Source: Tannerella sp.
GTDB lineage: Bacteria; Bacteroidota; Bacteroidia; Bacteroidales; Tannerellaceae
DNA: 6,478 nt
Reading direction: 5' to 3'
Assembly: GCA_031289515.1 (NCBI GenBank)
Contig: JAITPH010000201.1
Location: forward strand, 1-6,478
Below the pieces are notes generated by a model, which worked only from the letters and a program-made list of their open reading frames with translations, was not told the DNA's origin and made no database searches. A program made the translations under genes and the position numbers. This document shows, in pieces, positions 1-6,478 of the stretch (positions within the stretch are counted from its first letter, which is position 1; every line of letters begins with the position of its first letter).

Positions 1-1791
1 TACCTCGAAATGAGCCGCGACCTCGCTCCGGTAGCAAAAAAGGCGTTCATGGAACATTCCGGCGCAAGTCCCGCCATTCTCGGCGGCATGATAAGGCGGG
101 GCATATTCGAGGAAGAAAAAAAGACCGTCAGCCGAATCCCGCAGCCCGAAACAGGATTGCAACCGGCGGCAATTCTGACCGCCGAACAGCAAAAAGCCTG
201 CGACGAGATAAGGGCATCGTTCGCGACAGGGAACATAACCCTCCTGCACGGCGTCGCCTCAAGCGGAAAAACGGAAATATACATACACCTGATAGCCGAC
301 GAACTCGCGGCGGGACGGCAGGCGCTGTATCTGTTGCCGGAGATAGCGATTACGACCCAGATAACCGTGCGTTTGCAGCGGATTTTCGGACAGCGGCTGT
401 TAGTCTGCCATTCCGGAATTTCGGACGGCGAGAGAATAGAGATATGGCATCGCCTCGTGCAGTCCGACGAGCCGCTGGTGATACTCGGCAACCGTTCGGC
501 GGTATTTCTGCCCTTCGGCAGGCCGGGACTGATAATAATCGACGAGGAACACGACACGTCGTACAAGCAGCAGGACGCCTCGCCGCGCTATCATGCACGC
601 AACACGGCAATGATACTCGCCGCCAAAACCGGCGCAAAGACGCTGCTCGGCTCGGCGACGCCGTCGCTGGAATCCTATATGTGGGCAAAAAACGGCAAAT
701 ACGGAATGGTGCAGCTGAGCAGCCGTTACGGAGGCTGTCCTGTTCCGCGGCTTGAAATCGCCGACGTCCGCGATTTGCGTCGCAAGCGGCGGATGAAGGA
801 CACCCTGTTTTCGCCCATCCTTCGCGAAAGCATCGACGGCGCCCTTTCTGCCGGCGAACAGGTCATGCTGTTTCAAAACCGCCGCGGATTCGCGCCGCTG
901 GTGGAGTGCGGCGAATGCGGTCATGTTCCGCATTGCCGCAACTGCGACGTCAGTCTGACATACCACAAGCAGAAGCAGCAGCTCGTATGCCATTACTGCG
1001 GATATTCCGTTTCGCTGTATTCGAAATGCACGTCGTGCGGCAGTTCGGATATTAAAATGCAGGGCTTCGGCACCGAGAAAATCGAAGAAGAAGTCGCCAC
1101 GCTGTTTCCGTCCGCCAAAACAGCCCGGCTGGACGTCGACGCCGTGCGTTCGAGGAAAGAATACGGCCGTATTCTTGTCGATTTTGAAGAAGGGAAAACG
1201 CAGATACTCGTAGGCGCACAGATGATAACGAAAGGACTTGACTTCGGCAACGTAAGCGTAGTCGGAATAATGAATGCCGACGGAATGATGAACATGCCGG
1301 ACTTTCGGGCTTACGAACGCGCCTTTCAGATGATGATGCAGGTAAGCGGACGTGCCGGAAGGCGCGACAGGCAGGGGTTGGTCGTGTTGCAGACATCGCA
1401 GTCCGACAATCCGCTGTTGCAACTGATACGGCGATTCGATTACGAAGGGATGGCTCAGGTTCAGCTTCAGGAGCGGTACGCATTTCATTATCCGCCTTAT
1501 ACGCGCCTTTTAATAATAATTTTGCGCAGTCCGAACGAGGAAGCGCTTGAAAGCATTTCAACGGCGTATTCCGAAAAATTGAGGGCGAGACTCGGCGAGG
1601 GCGTGTCGGCGCCGGTCTATCCTCCGGTAACGCGCGTCAAGGCGATGTTTGTCCGCAAGATAATGATAAAAACGGACATGTCCGCATCAGTCCCGGAGAC
1701 GCGCAGGATTTTGGACGAGGTGCGTTCCGAAATGCAGCGCGACCGCCTGTTCAGGCAGGTGACTGTCCGTTATGACGTTGATCCGCAGTGA
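1..1791 (+). CDS. priA: Primosomal protein N' (PriA replication-restart helicase), 5'-truncated by window edge
   Basis: PriA is a cytoplasmic superfamily 2 DNA helicase that recognises stalled or collapsed forks and starts primosome reassembly. The frame is open from base 1, so the ATG at 10 is internal. The 596 visible codons suggest roughly 220 residues (3'-DNA-binding domain and part of the winged helix) lie upstream. Seen, in window residues: Walker A GVASSGKT (84-91), DEEH box (181-184), GSATPS (217-222), and eight zinc-binding cysteines in four CxxC pairs (303/306, 312/315, 330/333, 343/346). After these come the GAQMITKGLDF segment (from 405) and motif VI QVSGRAGR (447-454). All helicase and zinc motifs are intact, so it should be active. 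The C-terminus ends at TGA 1789-1791, inside the 3' end of the convergent HD gene. Identity is near certain; promoter and true start are outside the window. Confidence 0.97.
   Translation, partial: YLEMSRDLAPVAKKAFMEHSGASPAILGGMIRRGIFEEEKKTVSRIPQPETGLQPAAILTAEQQKACDEIRASFATGNITLLHGVASSGKTEIYIHLIADELAAGRQALYLLPEIAITTQITVRLQRIFGQRLLVCHSGISDGERIEIWHRLVQSDEPLVILGNRSAVFLPFGRPGLIIIDEEHDTSYKQQDASPRYHARNTAMILAAKTGAKTLLGSATPSLESYMWAKNGKYGMVQLSSRYGGCPVPRLEIADVRDLRRKRRMKDTLFSPILRESIDGALSAGEQVMLFQNRRGFAPLVECGECGHVPHCRNCDVSLTYHKQKQQLVCHYCGYSVSLYSKCTSCGSSDIKMQGFGTEKIEEEVATLFPSAKTARLDVDAVRSRKEYGRILVDFEEGKTQILVGAQMITKGLDFGNVSVVGIMNADGMMNMPDFRAYERAFQMMMQVSGRAGRRDRQGLVVLQTSQSDNPLLQLIRRFDYEGMAQVQLQERYAFHYPPYTRLLIIILRSPNEEALESISTAYSEKLRARLGEGVSAPVYPPVTRVKAMFVRKIMIKTDMSASVPETRRILDEVRSEMQRDRLFRQVTVRYDVDPQ
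1668..1684 (-). terminator. Candidate intrinsic terminator for the pgpH-like gene, inside priA
   Basis: A perfect GC-rich palindrome, CGGACATGTCCG (1673-1684), lies about 67-83 bases beyond the pgpH stop. Read on the minus strand it is followed directly by five T residues (1672-1668). Realistically it folds as a four-pair stem with a CATG loop, plus a possible G-T pair, which is weak for a terminator. It also encodes priA residues, so chance is possible. Confidence 0.3.
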
Positions 1792-3820
1792 CGTTCAGTT
1801 CCGGGTAGCTTATTCGCGTATGGTAAATGGTTTTCAGCCTTTCGAGGAAGACTTCCTTCGTTATTTTTATGTCCTTGAAAGTGATTGGCGCGTCGTCCAG
1901 CAGACCGTCGCTGATCTGGTCGTCGATTATCCTGTTAATCCTGTCCCTGATGGTTTCGTCGGTATAGACTTTGAGGCTTCGCGAAGCCGCTTCGACGGAG
2001 TCGGCCATCATAAGCAGCGCCGTCTCTTTTGAAAACGGATTCGGACCGGGATACGTGAACGCTTTTTCGTTGACCGGTTTGTCGGGGAACGTGTTCCGGA
2101 AAGAATTGTAGAAGAACTTGGTCTTGCCCTTGCCGTGATGGGTTACTATGAAGTCGATGATGGCTTTCGGCAGACCTGCCTTTTCGGCCATTTTCACGCC
2201 GTCGGTCACGTGAGCGATTATTATTTGAGCGCTTTGTTCAAACGACAGCTTTTCGTGCGGATTGACGCCTTCTTTCTGGTTTTCGGTGAAAAATGCCGGA
2301 TTGTTCATCTTGCCGATGTCGTGATACAATGCTCCGGTACGGATTAGTTGCGTGTTTGCGCCGATTTTTTCGCCCGCTTTCGATGCCAGCAGCGATACTT
2401 GCATGGAGTGCTGGAACGTGCCGGGGTTTGTTTCCGAAAGTTCTCTCAGCAGCGGGTTGTTGATGTTCGACAGTTCCACCAGCGTGATGGGCGACAGGAA
2501 TCCGAATATCTTCTCAAGCATGAATATAAGCAGGTAAGAGAACATCAGCATGAAGAAGTTTATGCCGAAATATATCATCATTTCCCAGTTTATCTTGCTG
2601 AAATCGCCTTCCTGAAACAGTATGAGACCAAAATAGAAAACGACGTAGGCGATCAGAACGAACAGCGAGCAGCGAAACAGTTGCGAACGCTGCGAAAGCT
2701 CTTTCAGTCCGAAGATGACGACAATTCCCGACAATATCTGCAAAGTCAGAAATTCGTAGGGGAACAGCGCAACCAGCGAGCACAAAAGCACGGTTATGAT
2801 ATGCGTGAAGAGCGCCGTATGCGAATCGAAAAACGTCCGGATCACAATCGGAATAATTGCGAAAGGCAGGATGTAGATATTTATGAAGTTGTATTTTACG
2901 CACAGCGCTGAAAACAGGCAAGCCGTAAGGATGCAAAGCAGGATGAAAAGAAGATTTTTGCGCTTGTAAAAAATTGTGGCGTTAAAAGTCAGCAGATACA
3001 GTGCGAAGCTCAGCAAAATGCCGAAGATAACGGCGATTTGTCCTATCAGGATAATGTTACTCCGTTTAGCGCCGCCGGATTTCGTTTCATGTTCTTTTTT
3101 GTAGGAACTGAGGATGCTGTACGTGCGGCTGTCGATGACTTCGCCCCTGTCGACGATGCGTTCGCCTTCCTGCACCATGCCGCTCGACGGCGCAATGTCG
3201 GCGATTTGTTCTTCTATAATCGCGTTTGTCGTTTCGGCGTCGTAAAACAAATTTTCGGTCAGATACTCGTTGATGTTGTATCTCCTAAGCTCGTCCCTGT
3301 CGATGTTTGGCGTTGCACTGTTAATGATTTCCTCATAAGCCGACTTGACGGAATGAAAGTCCGACAGGCTTCTGATTTCCGCAACGCTGTTTGTAAGCGT
3401 TTTCACCCGCGCATGATTTTCCTTCTTCATCAGTTCGATGTCTGTTGCCGCGACTATGCCTCGTTTGTATAAATATTTCAGGCTTTTGTCCACGTAGTCG
3501 AGCGTCTGCGACGGAACGTCTTTCTTCTCCAGCTGCTTTCTCCGGCTGTTCCACGACTCCAGTTTCGCCGTTTCGTTTTCGGAATTGAAACGGAAATATG
3601 GCTCGGATTTCTTGCGAATACTGTCGCGCGCGGCATCGATACTGCCTGCGTCCTTGTATATCGGGAAGTCGTAGGGAGCGGTCAGCAATCCGTATTTCCA
3701 CGGCTTTCCTTCATTGAACTGGTATCTGAATTTTCCTTCGCGCGGAAAGAAAAACGCTATGACTGTTGCCGTAATAATGATATATATAGCAGGTACTACG
3801 GCGGATTTGTTAATGTTCAT
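1751..3820 (-). CDS. pgpH: 7TM-HD membrane phosphohydrolase, PgpH/YqfF family (probable c-di-AMP phosphodiesterase)
   Basis: An inner-membrane protein of 689 residues. Seen in order: N-terminal membrane anchor (about 8-25); a charged extracytoplasmic domain (about 27-250) ending in the family segment ERIVDRGEVID (220-230); seven hydrophobic helices (about 256-278, 288-308, 311-328, 334-354, 358-374, 382-402, 412-436); and a cytoplasmic HD domain. Its metal ligands are visible as H471 (GTFQHS), H500-D501 (YHDIGK), H537, H561/H562 and D607 (MMADSVEA). Characterised PgpH proteins hydrolyse cyclic di-AMP to pApA, and all HD ligands are present here, so the same activity is inferred but not shown. 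The start ATG (3820-3818) is chosen because it precedes the anchor and lies about 30 bases from a good Bacteroidetes promoter. The conserved region appears to end near ISYPE (670-674). The last 13 or so residues are encoded in the overlap with priA and look like a variable tail. Confidence 0.92.
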   Translation of the reverse strand: MNINKSAVVPAIYIIITATVIAFFFPREGKFRYQFNEGKPWKYGLLTAPYDFPIYKDAGSIDAARDSIRKKSEPYFRFNSENETAKLESWNSRRKQLEKKDVPSQTLDYVDKSLKYLYKRGIVAATDIELMKKENHARVKTLTNSVAEIRSLSDFHSVKSAYEEIINSATPNIDRDELRRYNINEYLTENLFYDAETTNAIIEEQIADIAPSSGMVQEGERIVDRGEVIDSRTYSILSSYKKEHETKSGGAKRSNIILIGQIAVIFGILLSFALYLLTFNATIFYKRKNLLFILLCILTACLFSALCVKYNFINIYILPFAIIPIVIRTFFDSHTALFTHIITVLLCSLVALFPYEFLTLQILSGIVVIFGLKELSQRSQLFRCSLFVLIAYVVFYFGLILFQEGDFSKINWEMMIYFGINFFMLMFSYLLIFMLEKIFGFLSPITLVELSNINNPLLRELSETNPGTFQHSMQVSLLASKAGEKIGANTQLIRTGALYHDIGKMNNPAFFTENQKEGVNPHEKLSFEQSAQIIIAHVTDGVKMAEKAGLPKAIIDFIVTHHGKGKTKFFYNSFRNTFPDKPVNEKAFTYPGPNPFSKETALLMMADSVEAASRSLKVYTDETIRDRINRIIDDQISDGLLDDAPITFKDIKITKEVFLERLKTIYHTRISYPELNVTADQRHNGQSPA
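1843..1869 (+). terminator. Candidate intrinsic terminator for priA, inside the pgpH-like coding sequence
   Basis: About 50 bases past the priA stop, CGAGGAA (1843-1849) can pair with TTCCT-t-CG (1853-1860) around a three-base loop, with one bulged T. The T-rich run TTATTTTTA (1861-1869) follows on the plus strand. The stem is short and imperfect and the tract is interrupted. It encodes part of the conserved C-terminal region of the HD protein, so it may be coincidence. Confidence 0.28.
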
Positions 3821-3854
3821 AAGAATATCGTTTGTTTGTTAGTGCTTCGAACCG

Positions 3855-3884
3855 CAAATGTAATCAATATTTTTCAAAATCAAA
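3855..3884 (-). promoter_or_regulatory. Bacteroidetes-type promoter for the pgpH-like gene
   Basis: Read on the minus strand, TTTG (3884-3881) is followed after 18 bases by TACATTTG (3862-3855). Both match the Bacteroidetes -33 and -7 consensus exactly. The start site would fall near 3848-3850, leaving about 30 bases before the ATG at 3820. Spacing and leader length closely mirror those of the gltX promoter facing the other way. Only 19 bases separate the two -33 elements, so two polymerases could compete or share a regulator. Confidence 0.78.
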
Positions 3885-3903
3885 TTATATTCTTTTTCAA
3901 TCG

Positions 3904-3934
3904 TATTGCAATCTGAAAAAAAACGCTACCTTTG
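3904..3934 (+). promoter_or_regulatory. Bacteroidetes-type promoter for gltX-waaA
   Basis: The -7 element TACCTTTG (3927-3934) matches the Bacteroidetes consensus TAnnTTTG exactly. A TATTG (3904-3908) sits 18 bases upstream as the -33 element, where TTTG or TTG is expected. Transcription would start near 3939-3942, giving a leader of about 30 bases before the gltX ATG at 3969. The leader is AT-rich with no Shine-Dalgarno, which is normal in this phylum. The -33 region overlaps a small palindrome, ATTGCAAT (3905-3912), which could be chance. No start-site data are available, so this rests on consensus match and position. Confidence 0.8.
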
Positions 3935-3968
3935 TGGCTTTCAAAAAATAACAATGTAATACTGTTTT

Positions 3969-5489
3969 ATGTCGGAAAGGAAAGTAAGAGTGCGTTTTGC
4001 GCCAAGTCCTACAGGGCCTCTGCATATAGGAGGAGTGCGGACGGCTTTGTATAATTATCTGTTTGCAAAACAACGCGGCGGAGACATGATACTTCGTATT
4101 GAAGATACGGATTCTCAACGGTTCGTACCCGGCGCGGAGGAATATATCATAGATTCTTTCAAATGGCTCGGCATAGAGTTCGACGAAGGGGTAGGGTACG
4201 GAGGCGATTTCGGGCCGTACCGTCAGAGCGACCGCAAGGAAATATACCGGAAATATGTAGACCGGCTATTCGACGCGGGGCTTGCCTACATAGCCTTCGA
4301 TACGCCCGAAGAACTCGACGCCGTCAGAAAGGAAATACCCAATTTTCAATATGACGCCTCAACGAGAATGAGGATGCGCAATTCGCTGACGATGGCTGTC
4401 GGCGACGTAAAATCGCTCGTAGACGCAGGCGAGCGTTACGTTTTTCGTATAAAAATCGAGCCGGACGAAGACATTCATGTATACGACCTTATACGCGGCG
4501 ACGTAGTCTTCAATTCGTCGATTATCGACGACAAGGTACTGTTCAAATCGACCGACAACCTCCCGACATATCATCTTGCCAATATAGTAGACGACCATCT
4601 GATGGAAATCACTCACGTCATACGCGGCGAGGAATGGCTTTCGAGCGCGCCTCTGCATGTTTTGCTTTACCGCTATCTGGGCTGGACGGCGACGATGCCC
4701 GCTTTTGCGCATCTGCCTTTGTTGCTCAAACCCGAAGGCGGCGGCAAACTGAGCAAGCGCGACGGCGACCGCCTCGGTTTTCCTGTCTTTCCGCTCGAAT
4801 GGCGCGACCCTAAAAGCGGCGAAATATCGTCGGGATACCGCGAGAGCGGTTACTTGCCCGAAGCCGTAATCAACTTTCTGGCTCTGCTCGGATGGAATCC
4901 CGGAAACGACAGGGAACTCATGACGATTGACGAGCTGATAGAACTGTTCGACCTGAATCATTGCAGCAAGAGCGGCGCAAAGTTCGATTATGAGAAAGTT
5001 AAATGGTTTAACCGCCAATATATCCAGAAACGCAGCAATAAAGACATAGCGGAGATGTTTGTGCCTGTCCTCGAAAGCCATGGCGTCGCAAACGCAGATC
5101 CCGGTTTTGTCGAAAAGATTGTGGGGATGATGAAAGAGCGCGTCAATTTTGTAGACGAACTGTGGGAGCAGACGTCTTACTTTTTTGTAGCGCCGACGGA
5201 ATACGACGAGAAGACGCGGAAAAAACGCTGGAAAGAAGACAGCGCCGCGCTTCTGACCGAACTCGCGGAAGTATTGAAAGTTCGCGAGCCGTTTGACGTG
5301 GAAGGCACGGAAGAATACGTGAAATCGTGGATAGAGCGGAAAGGCTACAATCTTGGCGACATTATGAACGCAGTGCGTCTGACCCTCGTCGGCAAAGGCA
5401 TCGGGCCGCAGATATTTCATATCACCGAAGCAATCGGTAAGGAAGAATCATTGAGAAGAATAAAAAGAGCCGTCGAATTATTAAACTGA
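3969..5489 (+). CDS. gltX: Glutamyl-tRNA synthetase
   Basis: This class I aminoacyl-tRNA synthetase joins glutamate to tRNA-Glu with ATP in the cytoplasm. The 506 residues are full length for the Bacteroidetes form. Seen: the ATP-binding HIGH-type motif as HIGG (residues 19-22) within [17 protein letters not shown] soon after, HVIRGEEWL in the catalytic core, and the KMSKS-type loop as KLSKR (260-264). The segment that follows, including GFPVFPLEW and [17 protein letters not shown], is the form I know from Bacteroidales enzymes. The C-terminal anticodon-binding helices are complete. The position of the E. coli zinc CxC motif reads AYIAF, so no zinc site is expected there. The start ATG precedes the usual [15 protein letters not shown] opening. 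There is no Shine-Dalgarno, and the leader is AT-rich. It is divergent from pgpH and followed 7 bases later by waaA. Confidence 0.98.
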   Translation: MSERKVRVRFAPSPTGPLHIGGVRTALYNYLFAKQRGGDMILRIEDTDSQRFVPGAEEYIIDSFKWLGIEFDEGVGYGGDFGPYRQSDRKEIYRKYVDRLFDAGLAYIAFDTPEELDAVRKEIPNFQYDASTRMRMRNSLTMAVGDVKSLVDAGERYVFRIKIEPDEDIHVYDLIRGDVVFNSSIIDDKVLFKSTDNLPTYHLANIVDDHLMEITHVIRGEEWLSSAPLHVLLYRYLGWTATMPAFAHLPLLLKPEGGGKLSKRDGDRLGFPVFPLEWRDPKSGEISSGYRESGYLPEAVINFLALLGWNPGNDRELMTIDELIELFDLNHCSKSGAKFDYEKVKWFNRQYIQKRSNKDIAEMFVPVLESHGVANADPGFVEKIVGMMKERVNFVDELWEQTSYFFVAPTEYDEKTRKKRWKEDSAALLTELAEVLKVREPFDVEGTEEYVKSWIERKGYNLGDIMNAVRLTLVGKGIGPQIFHITEAIGKEESLRRIKRAVELLN

Positions 5490-5496
5490 AAAATCA

Positions 5497-6478
5497 GTGC
5501 GTTATCTATATACTTTTGCATTACATTTATACGCTTTCACAGTTGTGTGCGTATCGTTTTTCAATCGCAAGGCGCGAATGACGCGCGTCGGACAATGGTA
5601 TACAAACGGCATTTTGCGCAAAAAAATCGACCGGAACGCCAAATATATCTGGTTTCACGCCGCATCGTTAGGCGAGTTTGAACAGGGACGCCCGATGATG
5701 GAAACAATCCGCAAGCGTTATTCCGGATATAAAATCCTGCTGACATTTTTTTCGCCTTCGGGATATGAAGTGCGAAAGAACTATGAAGGCGCTGACGTCA
5801 TCTGCTATCTGCCGTTCGACACGCCGTTGAGAGTTCGCAAGTTTCTGAATCTTGCAAATCCGGCTGTCGCCGTTTTCATCAAGTACGAGTTTTGGCTCAA
5901 CTACCTCACGGAGCTGAAGAGACGCGGCGTCAAGACATATATTGTATCCGCCATTTTCCGCCCCGGCCAGATATTTTTCAGATGGTACGGCAAATGGTAT
6001 CTCAAGGCTTTGTTTTGCTTTGAACGTTTGTTCGTTCAGGACGAAGCGTCGAAGAAACTGCTTTCCGGATACGGAATCGAAAATGTGGAAGTATGCGGCG
6101 ACACACGTTTCGACCGCGTACTTGAGATACAGGGCAATTCGCGCATTTCGTCCGAGGTGGAACTGTTTGCCGAAGGCGATAAAATGATTTTGGTTGCAGG
6201 CAGTTCGTGGCAGGAAGACGAAGAAATATTAATTCCGTACTTCAACGGACATCCGGAATTGAAATTGATAATAGCTCCGCATGAGATACACCGCGAGCAT
6301 CTCCTGTATATACAGTCGCTTTTGAATCGTCCGTCTGTTCGTTTGTCGGAATCGACCGAAAATGCGTTGCTTACGAACGATTGCCTTATAATCGACAGTT
6401 TCGGACTGCTTTCTTCTCTGTACCGATACGGTGAAATAGCTTATATAGGAGGCGGTTTCGGTAACGGCATACATAATA
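5497..6478 (+). CDS. waaA: 3-deoxy-D-manno-octulosonic acid (Kdo) transferase, 3'-truncated by window edge
   Basis: WaaA (KdtA) transfers Kdo from CMP-Kdo to the lipid A precursor on the cytoplasmic face of the inner membrane, starting the lipopolysaccharide core. 327 codons are visible with no stop; I expect about 80 more beyond the edge. Seen: an N-terminal hydrophobic anchor (residues 2-22), WFHAASLGEFEQ (52-63) where E60 aligns with the catalytic glutamate of the family (also at 60 in E. coli, by my own count), GSSWQEDEE (235-243), APHEIH (260-265), and the glycine-rich GGGFGNGIHN (318-327) of the CMP-Kdo-binding half. The GTG at 5497 is chosen as start because it keeps the membrane anchor. 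The frame closes upstream at a stop at 5482, and the next ATG (5578) would remove the anchor. The start lies 7 bases after the gltX stop, implying one transcript and possible translational coupling. I see no clear Shine-Dalgarno. Confidence 0.95.
   Translation, partial: MRYLYTFALHLYAFTVVCVSFFNRKARMTRVGQWYTNGILRKKIDRNAKYIWFHAASLGEFEQGRPMMETIRKRYSGYKILLTFFSPSGYEVRKNYEGADVICYLPFDTPLRVRKFLNLANPAVAVFIKYEFWLNYLTELKRRGVKTYIVSAIFRPGQIFFRWYGKWYLKALFCFERLFVQDEASKKLLSGYGIENVEVCGDTRFDRVLEIQGNSRISSEVELFAEGDKMILVAGSSWQEDEEILIPYFNGHPELKLIIAPHEIHREHLLYIQSLLNRPSVRLSESTENALLTNDCLIIDSFGLLSSLYRYGEIAYIGGGFGNGIHN

Larger units (their letters stand above)
3821..3968. other. Divergent intergenic region between pgpH-like gene and gltX
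   Basis: These 148 AT-rich bases contain the two outward-facing promoters listed separately and both short leaders. Besides these I see a direct repeat of TTTTTCAA (3870-3877 and 3893-3900) and the 8-base palindrome ATTGCAAT (3905-3912). Both are short enough to be chance in such AT-rich DNA. I see no open reading frame, tRNA, or structured leader such as a T-box or riboswitch; the predicted leaders of about 30 bases are too short for one. Confidence 0.85.

Noticed and set aside
10..12. ATG at base 10 as the true start of priA
   Set aside because: The frame is open to the window edge, and PriA needs about 220 more N-terminal residues for its DNA-binding domain, so this is an internal methionine.
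400..1488. Long open frame on the minus strand (362 codons) antisense to priA
   Set aside because: It is aligned codon-for-codon opposite priA and is open only because priA avoids TTA, CTA and TCA there. It has no recognisable domain or promoter, and priA's motifs fully explain the region.
1773..1795. Direct repeat TGACGTT (1773-1779 and 1789-1795) at the gene junction
   Set aside because: Seven bases is too short to separate from chance, and both copies are coding.
2348..2911. Plus-strand open frame (187 codons) opposite the pgpH-like gene
   Set aside because: Its translation is low-complexity and rich in Q, R and E, as expected from the complement of membrane-helix codons. It lies entirely within a well-supported gene.
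4359..5420. Long open frame on the minus strand (353 codons) antisense to gltX
   Set aside because: Same cause: the sense codons TTA, CTA and TCA are absent between 4359 and 5420 of gltX. The translation resembles no protein family I know.
5578..5580. ATG as the start of waaA
   Set aside because: It would delete the N-terminal hydrophobic anchor and shift the catalytic glutamate from position 60 to 33. The GTG at 5497 fits the family better.
1..6478. Search for CRISPR arrays, insertion sequences, tRNA or rRNA genes, riboswitches and long repeats
   Set aside because: Almost every base outside 3821-3968 lies in a recognised conserved gene, and I saw no repeated spacers, terminal inverted repeats, transposase motifs or cloverleaf structures.

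Overview
The window is an ordinary housekeeping stretch of chromosome from a Bacteroidetes bacterium, most likely order Bacteroidales. Three things point there. The glutamyl-tRNA synthetase is of the Bacteroidales type, with an extended segment after its KLSKR loop. The two promoters match the Bacteroidetes sigma consensus (TTTG, spacer, TAnnTTTG). No start codon has a clear Shine-Dalgarno sequence, and an outer-membrane (Kdo) gene is present. I assign family identities from memory of the families, not from a search.

Layout: (1) 1-1791, + strand: the C-terminal three quarters of priA, the replication-restart helicase, cut by the left edge. (2) 1751-3820, - strand: a 689-residue membrane protein with an N-terminal anchor, an outside domain, seven membrane helices and a cytoplasmic HD phosphohydrolase domain (7TM-HD / PgpH family, probably a c-di-AMP phosphodiesterase). 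It converges on priA and the two reading frames overlap by 41 bases at their 3' ends. (3) 3821-3968: a 148-base AT-rich divergent intergenic region with two back-to-back Bacteroidetes promoters. (4) 3969-5489, + strand: gltX, glutamyl-tRNA synthetase. (5) 5497 to the right edge, + strand: waaA (kdtA), Kdo transferase of lipid A synthesis. It begins at a GTG 7 bases after the gltX stop and is cut by the right edge after 327 codons.

gltX and waaA look like one operon driven by the promoter at about 3904-3934. The pgpH-like gene is transcribed the other way from its own promoter. With no intergenic space between priA and pgpH, any intrinsic terminators must lie inside the opposing coding sequence. 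Weak candidates exist on both sides, and if real they would give 3' overlapping transcripts.

I found no mobile element, CRISPR array, tRNA, rRNA, riboswitch or defence system, and no evidence of a previously undescribed system. The points worth a second look are gene-structure details: the tail-to-tail overlap with reciprocal candidate terminators, the paired promoters, the GTG start of waaA, and a strong preference for the AUA isoleucine codon.
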